Both the position numbers and the translations under genes were made by a program. Below, one piece after another: positions 1 through 8,984 of a stretch of DNA of 64,000 bases (the stretch's first letter is position 1; every line of letters begins with the position of its first letter). The DNA is from Streptomyces pactum. Lineage in GTDB: Bacteria > Actinomycetota > Actinomycetes > Streptomycetales > Streptomycetaceae. The notes beneath the pieces were generated by a model that saw nothing but the letters and a program-made list of their open reading frames with translations, searched no databases and was not told the DNA's origin. The stretch lies in NCBI RefSeq assembly GCF_002005225.1, contig NZ_CP019724.1, forward strand, positions 5,473,501-5,537,500, given 5' to 3'.

Positions 1-280
1 CTCGTGCGAACCGACGAACCATGCCGGGACGGGGGCGGGTTACGAGGATTTCTCCGTTTGTCAGCCCTGTTCCCGGCGAGCAAGAACGTACCGGCTGTGA
101 CGGAGCCGCCACGCGCTGTTTGGCTACAAACCGGATATCTCATCCGCGTTCTGCCATGAAGTGCCATCCTTTGCGGCTGACTTGTGCCGTAGCCGTTGAC
201 GGCTCCACGCGTTGAACGCTGCGGACCGGGAGGCCCCCCGACTCCCGACCCGACCCGCTCGTCCAAGGAGGAGTTCCGTG

Positions 281-676
281 GTGGAGGCCGGGATGGATAC
301 CAGACGGTTCAGCGATCCCCCCTGCGACGCCTGCGAGGTCGTCACCGTGCCGACCCGGCAGGGTCTGGAGGCGGTCGACATCCTCAGGCGGGGCGCCGGT
401 GACGGGGTGGGCCCCGTGATCCACGATTACGGCTGCGACACCCTGGGGTTCCTGGTGCCGCCGGGCACGGCCGCCGCCTGGGACGTGCCGGGCAGCACCT
501 GCACGGAGACGGACGGCCGCGGACTGAGCCTCGACCCGGCCCCCGAGCCGCCCCTGGCGGGCTCGGACTGGCTGCTGCCCCCCGGCGAGGCGGACCTGGC
601 GACCGACCCCGCGGTACTGCGGGCGGCGCTGGGCGAGGCGGCCCGGCTGATCGAGGCCGCGGACGGCTGTAGCTGA
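281..676 (+). CDS. Small hypothetical protein (131 aa)
   Basis: I do not recognise a characterised family. The product is acidic, cytoplasmic-looking, with no signal peptide or membrane segment. It contains a stretch reading HDYGCDTLGFLVPPG followed by WDVPGSTC, a pattern I associate with small uncharacterised Streptomyces proteins that share an LVPPG core and a later WLLPP repeat of the same theme. The start is chosen as the GTG at 281 because the strong Shine-Dalgarno sequence AAGGAGG lies at 265-271; a GTG at 278 or the ATG at 293 are alternatives. The 280 bases before it hold no convincing gene, only a short AGCCGT-TG-ACGGCT palindrome near 193-206. It lies 52 bp before the next gene on the same strand. 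Confidence 0.6.
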   Translation: MEAGMDTRRFSDPPCDACEVVTVPTRQGLEAVDILRRGAGDGVGPVIHDYGCDTLGFLVPPGTAAAWDVPGSTCTETDGRGLSLDPAPEPPLAGSDWLLPPGEADLATDPAVLRAALGEAARLIEAADGCS

Positions 677-728
677 GTCCCCCGGTCCACCCGTACGGTG
701 CCGTTCCGGTCGCGCCGATAATGGACCG

Positions 729-1598
729 ATGGGAAAGTCCAGGAACGCCCGCCGCGGGCGCGCTGCCGCCGAAGCCGTCGCCGAGAACGTCGACGGCGGG
801 CTCGCCGAGCTGATCCCCGACCGGGAGCGCGGCCGGGCCTGGACGCTGCTGATCGACGGCGCCCCGCAGTCGCACGTCGACCTGGACGACCCGGCGTACC
901 TGTCCTTCGAGTACCAGCGCCGCCTCGGGCACGTCATCGACCTGGCCGCCCCGCCGGGCAAGCCGGTGCAGGCCGTGCACCTCGGCGGTGGCGCCCTCAC
1001 CCTCGCCCGTTACGTCGCCGCCACCCGCCCCCGCTCCACCCAGCAGGTCGTCGAGAAGGACGCCGGCCTCGTCGAGCTGGTCCGCCGGGAACTTCCCCTG
1101 GACCCCGGCGCCCGGATCCGGGTGCGCTCCGCCGACGCCCGCGCCGGACTGGCCAAGGTGCCCGACGGCTGGGCACGGCTGGTCGTCGCGGACGTCTTCA
1201 GCGGGGCCCGTACCCCGGCCCACCTGACGTCCACCGAGTTCCTCGACGAGGTCCGGCGCGCCCTCGCGCCCGGCGGCATCTTCGCCGCCAACCTCGCCGA
1301 CGGACCGCCGCTCGCCCATCTGCGCGGACAGATCGCCACCGCCGCCGACCGCTTCCCGGAACTCGCCCTCGTCGCCGACCCGGCCGTACTGCGCGGCAAG
1401 CGCTTCGGCAACGCGATCCTCGTCGCCTCCGACCACCCGCTGCCGGTCGCCGAACTCACCCGCCGCGCCGCCTGCGACCCCCACCCCGCGCGCGTGGCAC
1501 ACGGCCGCGTGCTGGCCGACTTCACCGGCGGCGCCGTACCCGTGACGGACGCGGCGGCGGTGGCCTCCCCGGCGCCGCCCCCGTCCGTCTTCCGGTGA
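729..1598 (+). CDS. Spermidine synthase-like methyltransferase-fold protein
   Basis: 289 aa. The middle of the protein has the Rossmann pattern of spermidine synthases and SAM methyltransferases: a nucleotide-binding loop reading VHLGGGALTLARYV (residues about 85-98), an acidic residue at the end of the next strand (VVEKDAGLVELV) and a DARAGL / VVADVFSG segment. This family includes polyamine aminopropyltransferases, but the actinobacterial members without the full aminopropyltransferase N-terminal barrel are usually of unknown substrate. The N-terminus starts with a basic stretch MGKSRNARRGRAAAE. The ATG is the only reasonable start. It ends one base before the convergent gene at 1600, so the two share almost no intergenic space. 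Enzyme activity is inferred from fold only. Confidence 0.75.
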   Translation: MGKSRNARRGRAAAEAVAENVDGGLAELIPDRERGRAWTLLIDGAPQSHVDLDDPAYLSFEYQRRLGHVIDLAAPPGKPVQAVHLGGGALTLARYVAATRPRSTQQVVEKDAGLVELVRRELPLDPGARIRVRSADARAGLAKVPDGWARLVVADVFSGARTPAHLTSTEFLDEVRRALAPGGIFAANLADGPPLAHLRGQIATAADRFPELALVADPAVLRGKRFGNAILVASDHPLPVAELTRRAACDPHPARVAHGRVLADFTGGAVPVTDAAAVASPAPPPSVFR

Positions 1599-1599
1599 C

Positions 1600-2169
1600 T
1601 CAGTAGGTGCCGACCTCCACCCGGGGCGGACCGTCGTGCCAGGTGCAGAACACCGACACCCGGTCCGCGCCCGAGGCGAACTCCACCCGGATCCACGACT
1701 CCGTCTTCCACACCTGCATCGACCAGCCCGCACCCGGCGTCGCCGACACCAGGGACGCGGACGACGTACCGAGGTCGAAGACCGCGCGGCCACCGTCGGT
1801 TTCGTAACTCCTGACCCGGCCGGACGCGGTGGGGGAGGGGGCCACCGGAGCCTCGGAAGAGGTGGACGGCGCGGTCCGGGGCGGGGTGGGGGACGGTTCG
1901 TCGGGGGTCTCGCTCGGCTTCGGCGAGGCACTGCCCGAGGGCGACGGCCGCCTGGTGGACGAGGCCAACGACCCCGAACCCGCGGTGTCCTGCGCCTCCC
2001 GCGACTCCCGCGCGCCCTCGTCGGCCGCCGTGATGGGCAGGGCGCGAGGGCGGTCGTAGGCAGTGCCCGCCATCACCGTGTGGACGCCCCACCACGACAG
2101 CGTGACCGCCGCGCCGGTGGCGAGCAGCCAGGCGAGTACGTGTACGAGTCCTCTGCGCATCGCGGCCAT
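1600..2169 (-). CDS. Membrane-anchored or secreted hypothetical protein with Ser/Pro linker
   Basis: 189 aa. One hydrophobic N-terminal segment (about residues 8-30) resembles an uncleaved signal anchor, followed by a long Ser/Pro/Thr-rich low-complexity linker (about residues 48-115) and a compact C-terminal domain of about 70 residues ending in a Trp-rich beta pattern (WSMQVWKTESWIRVEF, FCTWHD). The layout predicts a protein tethered in the membrane with its C-terminal domain outside the cell. I do not recognise a named family. An ATG three codons downstream is an alternative start. It is convergent with the spermidine-synthase-like gene and divergent from the two-component system, whose promoter region lies in the repeat-rich stretch 2170-2450. 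Confidence 0.65.
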   Translation of the reverse strand: MAAMRRGLVHVLAWLLATGAAVTLSWWGVHTVMAGTAYDRPRALPITAADEGARESREAQDTAGSGSLASSTRRPSPSGSASPKPSETPDEPSPTPPRTAPSTSSEAPVAPSPTASGRVRSYETDGGRAVFDLGTSSASLVSATPGAGWSMQVWKTESWIRVEFASGADRVSVFCTWHDGPPRVEVGTY

Positions 2170-2215
2170 ACTGCCTCACGCGTCACAGGCGTGTCGCCCG
2201 AACGGAACCGGAACC

Positions 2216-2400
2216 AGGTCAGGGACCGGCTCGGGAACGCGAGCGGGAACAAGGCCGGGGGTAAGGCCGGAAGCGAGGCGGGAACGAGGCCGGGAGCGGG
2301 GCCGGAGCGGGGCCGGGAGCGGGGCCGGAGCGGGGCCGGAGCGAGGCGGGAACGAGGCCGGAGCAGGGGCCGGCCGGGGCCCGACGGAGCCGGACCGGAG
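2216..2400. repeat. G-rich degenerate tandem repeats in divergent promoter region
   Basis: About 185 bases made of imperfect copies of motifs such as GGAACGAGGCCGG and GGAGCGGGGCC, with units of 6 and 12 bases interleaved. No reading frame through it resembles a protein. It fills most of the gap between the membrane-anchored protein gene and the response regulator gene, so it lies where the regulator promoter would be expected. Confidence 0.75.
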
Positions 2401-2450
2401 TTGTCCACAGGCCCGCACCGGGCCGGCCCGCATGGCGTACGGTGCCGCCC

Positions 2451-3275
2451 ATGGCAAGTGTGCTCGTGGTCGAGGACGACCAGTTCGTACGCTCGGCGCT
2501 CATCCGGCATCTGACCGACGCCTCGCACACGGTGCGCAGCGTCGGCACGGCGCTGGAGGCGCTGCGCGAGGTCGCCCATTTCCGTTTCGACGTGGTGATC
2601 CTCGACCTCGGACTGCCCGACCTGGACGGCTCCGAGGCGTTGAAGATGCTGCGCGGCATCACCGACGTACCGGTGATCGTGGCCACCGCCCGGGACGACG
2701 AGGCGGAGGTCGTGCGGCTGCTGAACGCGGGCGCGGACGACTACCTCACCAAGCCGTTCTCCGTCGAGCACCTGTCGGCCCGGATGGCGGCCGTGCTGCG
2801 CCGTGCCCGGTCCGGCCCCGCCGAGGCGGCGCCGTCGACCGTCATCCGGGTCGGCGGCCTCACCGTCGACCCGCTGCGCCGCCAGGCCGAACTGGACGGC
2901 GCCCGGCTCGACCTGACCCGCCGCGAGTTCGACCTGCTCGCCTTCCTGGCCGGCCGGCCGGGAGTCGTCGTCCCCCGCAGGGAACTGCTCGCCGAGGTCT
3001 GGCAGCAGTCCTACGGCGACGACCAGACCATCGACGTCCACCTGTCCTGGCTGCGCCGCAAACTGGGCGAGACCGCGGCCCGGCCGCGGTACCTGCACAC
3101 CCTGCGCGGCGTCGGCGTGAAGCTGGAGCCGCCCACGGAGCCACCCGTCGGCCCGCCCGCGGGACCGTCCACCGGGCCGCCCGCCGGTCCGCCCGCGCGA
3201 CCGCCCGCCGGTCCGCCCGCGCGACCGCCCGCCGGGCCGGCCACGGGGCTTCCCGCAGCGGAGCCGCCACGATGA
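2451..3275 (+). CDS. OmpR/PhoB-type response regulator with proline-rich tail
   Basis: 274 aa. The receiver domain (residues 1-120) has the acidic pair VVEDD near the N-terminus, the phosphoacceptor Asp at about residue 52 within VVILDLGLPDLDG, a Thr in VIVATARDD and the Lys in YLTKPF. A winged-helix DNA-binding domain follows (about 130-225; DLTRREFDLLAFLA and DDQTIDVHLSWLRRKLG). It therefore acts as a phosphorylation-controlled transcription factor. The last roughly 45 residues are a Pro/Gly/Ala repeat not found in typical family members, encoded by 24-bp tandem DNA repeats. The ATG at 2451 is preferred over GTG 2442. The stop overlaps the start of the sensor kinase gene (ATGA), indicating translational coupling and a cognate pair. 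Confidence 0.93.
   Translation: MASVLVVEDDQFVRSALIRHLTDASHTVRSVGTALEALREVAHFRFDVVILDLGLPDLDGSEALKMLRGITDVPVIVATARDDEAEVVRLLNAGADDYLTKPFSVEHLSARMAAVLRRARSGPAEAAPSTVIRVGGLTVDPLRRQAELDGARLDLTRREFDLLAFLAGRPGVVVPRRELLAEVWQQSYGDDQTIDVHLSWLRRKLGETAARPRYLHTLRGVGVKLEPPTEPPVGPPAGPSTGPPAGPPARPPAGPPARPPAGPATGLPAAEPPR
3177..3240 (+). repeat. 24-bp tandem repeat inside response regulator gene
   Basis: Two perfect 24-bp copies (3177-3200 and 3201-3224) and a partial third (3225-3240). Each copy encodes PPAGPPAR. The copy number should be prone to slippage and probably varies between strains. Confidence 0.85.
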
Positions 3276-4681
3276 GATGGGCCCTGGTCAAGGTGTCGCT
3301 CGCGGTCACCGCGATGGTCGTGGTCGCCTTCGCCGTCCCACTCGGACTCGTCATCCGGGAGATGGCCCGGGACCGGGCCTTCTCCAACGCCGAGCGGGAG
3401 GCCGCCGCCGTCGCCCCGGCACTGTCCATCACCACCGACCGCGAGCAGTTGGAGCGCGTCGTCGCCTCCGCCGGCTCGGACGCCGGGATGGCCGTGCACA
3501 TACCGGCGTCCGGCAAGGAGAGCGGCGGCACCGACATCGGCCGGCAGCGCGCCACCGACGACGACATCGCCGCCGTACGGGAGATGGGCCGCGCCTCCAC
3601 CACGGAGGTGGCCGGCGGTTCCACGCTGCTCCAGCCGGTCGCGCTCAGTTCCGGCGAGATCGCCGTCGTCGAGGTCTACGTCCCCGAGTCCGAGGTCACC
3701 AACGGCGTCGGCACGGCCTGGGCGGTGCTCGCCGCGGTCGGCGCCGCCCTGATCGTCGGCTCGGTCGCGGTCGCCGACCGGCTGGGCGTACGGATGGTGC
3801 AGCCCGCGCAGCGCCTGGTCGAGGGCGCGCACGAACTGGGGGAGGGGAAGCTGGGCGCGCGGGTGCCGGAGGAGGGCCCGAACGAACTGCGCCTGGCGGC
3901 GGTGGCGTTCAACTCCATGGCCGACCAGGTCGTCCAGCTCCTGGCCAACGAACGGGAGCTGGCCGCCGACCTCTCCCACCGGTTGCGTACGCCGCTGACC
4001 GTGCTGCGGCTCAACGCGGCCTCGCTCGGCGACGGGCCGGCCGCCGACCAGACCCGGTCCGCCGTCGAGCAGTTGGAGCGCGAGGTCGACACGATCATCC
4101 GCACCGCCCGGGACGCCAAGCCGCAGACGGCCGCGGCCGGACCCGGCGCCGGGTGCGACGCGGCCGAGGTGGTGCGGGAGCGGATGGGGTTCTGGTCGGC
4201 GCTCGCCGAGGACGAGGGCCGCAAGTGGCGGGTGGCCGGCGCCGACCGGCCGGTGCGCATACCCGTGGCCCGCGCCGACCTGGCCGCCTCCCTCGACGCC
4301 CTGCTCGGCAACGTCTTCCGGCACACCGCCGAGGGCACCGCCTTCGCGGTCGACCTGCACAACGGCGAGGACGCGGTGATCGTGCTCGTCTCGGACGCGG
4401 GCCCCGGCATCCCCGACCCCGACGCGGCGATGGCCCGCGGCCGGGGCTCGGGCAACGACGGGTCGACCGGGCTGGGCCTGGACATCGTGCGCAGGCTGGC
4501 GGAGTCGACGGGCGGCGACGTACGGATCGGCTCCTCCGTGCTCGGCGGGACCGAGGTGCGGCTCTGGATCCAACTGGACGGGCGGGCGGCGCCGGTACGG
4601 CGCGGACACCGGGGGTCAGTACGGCGCCGCCGGCAGCCCCGGGTCGCCGCGACCTTTAATCGGTCCCGATCCCTCCCTTAA
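3272..4681 (+). CDS. Sensor histidine kinase
   Basis: 469 aa. It has an N-terminal membrane segment (about 5-27), an extracellular region of roughly 120 residues, a second membrane segment (about 152-172), a HAMP-like region, and a HisKA helix with the phosphoacceptor His near residue 236 in DLSHRLRTPL. The ATPase domain shows an N-box (LGNVFRHTAEG), a G1 motif (VSDAGPGIPD) and a G2 motif (GSTGLGLDIVRR). This is a complete kinase that should phosphorylate the upstream regulator. The start ATG at 3272 overlaps the regulator stop. The C-terminus runs about 30 Arg-rich residues past the ATPase domain. The signal sensed is unknown; the adjacent chitinase-like gene suggests, but does not prove, a polysaccharide-related cue. 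Confidence 0.93.
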   Translation: MRWALVKVSLAVTAMVVVAFAVPLGLVIREMARDRAFSNAEREAAAVAPALSITTDREQLERVVASAGSDAGMAVHIPASGKESGGTDIGRQRATDDDIAAVREMGRASTTEVAGGSTLLQPVALSSGEIAVVEVYVPESEVTNGVGTAWAVLAAVGAALIVGSVAVADRLGVRMVQPAQRLVEGAHELGEGKLGARVPEEGPNELRLAAVAFNSMADQVVQLLANERELAADLSHRLRTPLTVLRLNAASLGDGPAADQTRSAVEQLEREVDTIIRTARDAKPQTAAAGPGAGCDAAEVVRERMGFWSALAEDEGRKWRVAGADRPVRIPVARADLAASLDALLGNVFRHTAEGTAFAVDLHNGEDAVIVLVSDAGPGIPDPDAAMARGRGSGNDGSTGLGLDIVRRLAESTGGDVRIGSSVLGGTEVRLWIQLDGRAAPVRRGHRGSVRRRRQPRVAATFNRSRSLP

Positions 4682-4814
4682 GCGCACCCTAAGATCGCCA
4701 ACCCCCGCCCGGATCAGGCTCTTTGCCCGTTTCGGGCTCGCTAGCGTGCTGCCGCACCCCACCCCCACACGCACCCCCCGGCGGGGCCCCGTGAACAGCG
4801 AAGGCAGGCACGCG

Positions 4815-6332
4815 ATGAGCACGCACCGGCGCAGGATCAGTGGCAGGGACAAGGCGATCGGCACGCTCGTCGCGGCGGCCGTGGCCGGCGGCGGCGCGCT
4901 GGTGTTCACCAGCACCGCGCAGGCGGCCGGAGTGGGGGCCGCGTACACGAGGACCAGCGAGTGGTCGACGGGCTACACCGCCCAGTACGTCGTCACCAAC
5001 AACACCGGGCAGGCGAAGGCGGACTGGACGCTGGAGTTCGACCTGCCCCCGGGTGCCGAGCTCGGCTCGCTGTGGAACGCCGAGTCGAGCGTCAGCGGGC
5101 AGCACGTCACCGTGACCCCGCCGAAGTGGGACCCGGACGGCCTGAAGGCCGGCGAGTCCGTCACGGTCGGCCTGGTCGTCAACGGCACCGACGACCCGAC
5201 CGGTTGCCTCATCGACGACGCCGGGTGCTCGGCGGACGACGGCGCCACCCCCGAGCCCAGCGGCCGCCCCACCGAACCCCCCGCTGCGACGCCCACACCG
5301 CCTCCCACCCCGACGGACACGGCCACCGCGGAGCCGGCGCCCACCGACCCGCCCACCACCCCGGCGCCCACCGAAACCCCCGGCAACGGCAACGACACCG
5401 GCACCGACACCGGCACCGACACCGGCACCGGCACCGGCACGGGCACCGGCTTCGCCCCCTACGTCGACACCTCCCTCTACCCGGCCTTCGACCTGGTCGC
5501 GAGCGCCGAGGCGACCGGCGTGAAGAACTACAACCTCGCCTTCGTCACCGACGGCGGCGGCTGCACCCCCAAGTGGGGCGGCGTCACCGACCTCGCGAGC
5601 GACGCCGTGGCCGGCCAGATAGGCGCCCTGCGCGCCGAGGGCGGCGACGTCCGCGTCTCCTTCGGCGGCGCGGCCGGCTCCGAACTGGCCACGACCTGCA
5701 CGTCGGCCGACGCGCTGGCCGCGGCGTACGGCAAGGTCGTGGACGCCTACGAGCTCACCAAGGTCGACTTCGACGTCGAGGGCGGCGCCCTGCCCGATAC
5801 GGCCGCCAACACCCGCCGCGCCCAGGCCATCGCCGCGCTGCAGAAGCGGCACCCGGGCCTGGACGTCTCCTTCACGCTGCCGGTCATGCCCGAGGGCCTG
5901 ACCCAGGCGGGCGTCGACCTCCTCGCCGACGCGGAGAGGAACGGCGTCGAGATCGGCAACGTCAACATCATGGCGATGGACTACGGCCCCGCCTACAGCG
6001 GCGACATGGGCACCTACGCCGAGCAGGCCGCCACCGCCACCCAGGCCCAGGTCGAGGGCGTCCTCGGCCTCTCCGACAGGGAGGCCTGGAAGACGGTCGC
6101 CGTCACCCCGATGATCGGCGTCAACGACGTCGTGACCGAGGTCTTCGAGGTCGACGACGCCACCCAACTGGTGAGGTTCGCCGAGTCCAAGGGCCTGGGC
6201 CGGCTGTCGATGTGGTCCGCGACCCGCGACAAGGCATGCCCGGGCGGCCCGAAGCCCGTGGCCGACGCCACGTGCAGCTCCGTCGACCAGGAGAAGGACG
6301 CCTTCGCGAAGGCCTTCGCCGCCTACAACTGA
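4815..6332 (+). CDS. Secreted GH18 chitinase-like protein with CBM2-like module
   Basis: 505 aa. A signal peptide (about 1-38, ending STAQAAG) is followed by a carbohydrate-binding module of CBM2 type (about 40-140, with conserved Trp in WSTGYTAQY, LWNAES and PPKWDPDGL), a Pro/Thr then Gly/Thr linker (about 155-212) and a GH18-like barrel (about 214-505). The catalytic strand reads KVDFDVEG, which retains the DxDxE end of the GH18 signature, including the acid Glu; the first Asp of the canonical DxxDxDxE is Thr. A Met-Ala-Met-Asp-Tyr strand (IMAMDYG) is also typical of GH18. It should bind and possibly hydrolyse chitin outside the cell. Start ATG 4815 was chosen for the signal peptide and the GAAGGCAGG ribosome site; 4746 is an upstream in-frame alternative. 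It lies just after the two-component genes. Confidence 0.88.
   Translation: MSTHRRRISGRDKAIGTLVAAAVAGGGALVFTSTAQAAGVGAAYTRTSEWSTGYTAQYVVTNNTGQAKADWTLEFDLPPGAELGSLWNAESSVSGQHVTVTPPKWDPDGLKAGESVTVGLVVNGTDDPTGCLIDDAGCSADDGATPEPSGRPTEPPAATPTPPPTPTDTATAEPAPTDPPTTPAPTETPGNGNDTGTDTGTDTGTGTGTGTGFAPYVDTSLYPAFDLVASAEATGVKNYNLAFVTDGGGCTPKWGGVTDLASDAVAGQIGALRAEGGDVRVSFGGAAGSELATTCTSADALAAAYGKVVDAYELTKVDFDVEGGALPDTAANTRRAQAIAALQKRHPGLDVSFTLPVMPEGLTQAGVDLLADAERNGVEIGNVNIMAMDYGPAYSGDMGTYAEQAATATQAQVEGVLGLSDREAWKTVAVTPMIGVNDVVTEVFEVDDATQLVRFAESKGLGRLSMWSATRDKACPGGPKPVADATCSSVDQEKDAFAKAFAAYN
5394..5450 (+). repeat. 12-bp tandem repeats encoding Asp/Gly-Thr linker
   Basis: Three exact copies of GACACCGGCACC (5394-5429) run into GGCACC hexamers to about 5450. 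They encode the flexible Thr/Gly linker between the binding module and the catalytic domain of the chitinase-like protein. Confidence 0.85.
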
Positions 6333-6365
6333 CCCGGCGCACACCCCGCGAGCGGGGGCGCGGCA

Positions 6366-6398
6366 GGGGCGCGGCACCCCCGTGGAATGCCGCGCCCC
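6366..6398. terminator. Bidirectional hairpin between chitinase-like gene and bglC
   Basis: Perfect 11-bp stem GGGGCGCGGCA / TGCCGCGCCCC (6366-6376 with 6388-6398) with an 11-base loop, located between two convergent stop codons. There is no U-tract, as is usual in Streptomyces. Confidence 0.75.
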
Positions 6399-6445
6399 CG
6401 CCCCCGCCCCCGTCCCCGCCCCCGTCCCTGTCCCCGCCCCCGGGG
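6393..6445. repeat. CCCCCG-type hexamer repeats
   Basis: Roughly eight imperfect copies of a C-rich hexamer (CCCCCG, with CCGTCC variants) lie directly after the terminator stem and before the bglC stop codon. Non-coding. Confidence 0.75.
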
Positions 6446-6453
6446 CCCGGGAT

Positions 6454-7895
<1,442 letters not shown>

Positions 7896-7896
<1 letters not shown>

Positions 7897-7909
7897 GGAA
7901 GCGCTCCCA
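7896..7909. promoter_or_regulatory. CebR operator at bglC start
   Basis: TGGAAGCGCTCCCA, one mismatch from the CebR palindrome TGGGAGCGCTCCCA. It touches the first base of the bglC start codon and contains its probable ribosome binding site (GGGAG on the minus strand), so bound CebR would block transcription at the very start of the gene. Confidence 0.9.
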
Positions 7910-8020
7910 TAGGCGGGTTCGTGGAGGGTCGTGGAGAGCCATGGCGGGACATGGCGGGACAAGGCGGGCCGTCCGGGTCCGTGGGGGACCCACGGGCGGG
8001 AAGTACGAGGGGGGAGGGGC

Positions 8021-8048
8021 GGGGCCGGGACGACGGCGACCCGGCCCC
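8021..8048 (-). terminator. Hairpin between cebG and bglC
   Basis: Stem GGGGCCGGG / CCCGGCCCC (8021-8029 with 8040-8048), 10-base loop, just after the cebG stop codon. It may weaken read-through from cebEFG into bglC, which has its own operator. Confidence 0.6.
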
Positions 8049-8060
8049 CTCGGTGAGGTG

Positions 8061-8972
8061 TCAGCCCTTGACGGCGCCCTGCATGATGCCGCCCACGATC
8101 TGCTTGCCGAATATCGCGAAGACCAGCAGCAGGGGCAGCGTGCCGAGCAGCGCGCCGGCCATGATGAGGGCCTGGTCGGGGGTGAAGCCGCGGCCGAGGC
8201 CGGCCACCGCGACCTGCACGGTCGGGTTGCCGTTCTGCGTCAGCACCAGGAACGGCCACAGGAAGTCGTTCCACACCTGCACGAACGTCAGCATGCCCAG
8301 CACGGCCATCGCTGGGCGCGCCGTCGGGAACACCACGTGCCAGATCACCCGCCAGCTACTGGCGCCGTCCACACGGGCGGCCTCGATGATCTCGTCCGGC
8401 AGTGCCTGGAGCAGGTACTGCCGCATGAAGAACACGCCGAACGCGCTGACCAGGGACGGGAAGATCACCGCCTGGAGCTGGTCGGACCAGTCCAGCTTGG
8501 CGACCATCATGTACAGCGGGATGACGCTGAGCTGCGGCGGCACCATCATCGTGCCGACCACGATCAGCATCAGCGCGTTGCGCCCCCGGAACTTCAGCTT
8601 GGCGAAGGCGAAGCCGGCGACCGTCGCCATGAAGACGACGGTGGCCGAGGAGATCCCCGCGACGATCGTGGTGTTGAGGATCGCCTCGCCCAGGTTGGCG
8701 TCGTTCCAGGCGATCTCCAGCTTGTCGAAGAGGTTGGAGCCGAACCAGAGCGGCGGCGGGGTCTGGGCCAGGCGCTGGTTGTCGCGGGAGGCGGCGATCG
8801 CCGTCCACACCAGCGGGAACAGCGAGCCGAGCGTGAACACGGCGAGGATGATGTACGCGATCGGTCCCGCGTGCAGTTGCCCGCCGGCCCGGGACGCCTT
8901 GGACCCGCGGCGCCGCCGCCGGTCAGGCTCGGGCACCGGCTCGGCCGGGGGTTTCGTCAGGGTCGTCGTCAC
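8061..8972 (-). CDS. cebG: Cellobiose ABC transporter permease CebG
   Basis: 303 aa. Six predicted membrane segments and the inner-membrane permease EAA loop ([20 protein letters not shown]) that contacts the ATPase place it in the MalG-type carbohydrate permease family. A basic N-terminal tail ([13 protein letters not shown]) lies in the cytoplasm. The start is GTG 8972 with ribosome site AAGGAG; the cebF stop is 12 bases upstream, so both are co-transcribed. It forms the membrane channel with CebF, takes substrate from CebE, and would be powered by a shared ATPase (MsiK in known systems), whose gene is not in this window. Assignment to cellobiose rests on the cebE-bglC-cebR context and the CebR boxes. 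Confidence 0.92.
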   Translation of the reverse strand: MTTTLTKPPAEPVPEPDRRRRRGSKASRAGGQLHAGPIAYIILAVFTLGSLFPLVWTAIAASRDNQRLAQTPPPLWFGSNLFDKLEIAWNDANLGEAILNTTIVAGISSATVVFMATVAGFAFAKLKFRGRNALMLIVVGTMMVPPQLSVIPLYMMVAKLDWSDQLQAVIFPSLVSAFGVFFMRQYLLQALPDEIIEAARVDGASSWRVIWHVVFPTARPAMAVLGMLTFVQVWNDFLWPFLVLTQNGNPTVQVAVAGLGRGFTPDQALIMAGALLGTLPLLLVFAIFGKQIVGGIMQGAVKG

Positions 8973-8984
8973 GGCCGGTTCTCC

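Noticed and set aside
2063..3271. N-terminal extension of the histidine kinase frame back to 2063
   Set aside because: The extension is Arg/Gly/Pro-rich, overlaps the response regulator out of frame, and the kinase has a proper start with ATGA overlap at 3272.
4682..4814. DasR site or chitinase-type direct repeats upstream of the chitinase-like gene
   Set aside because: No match to the DasR consensus or to the known 12-bp direct repeats was seen.
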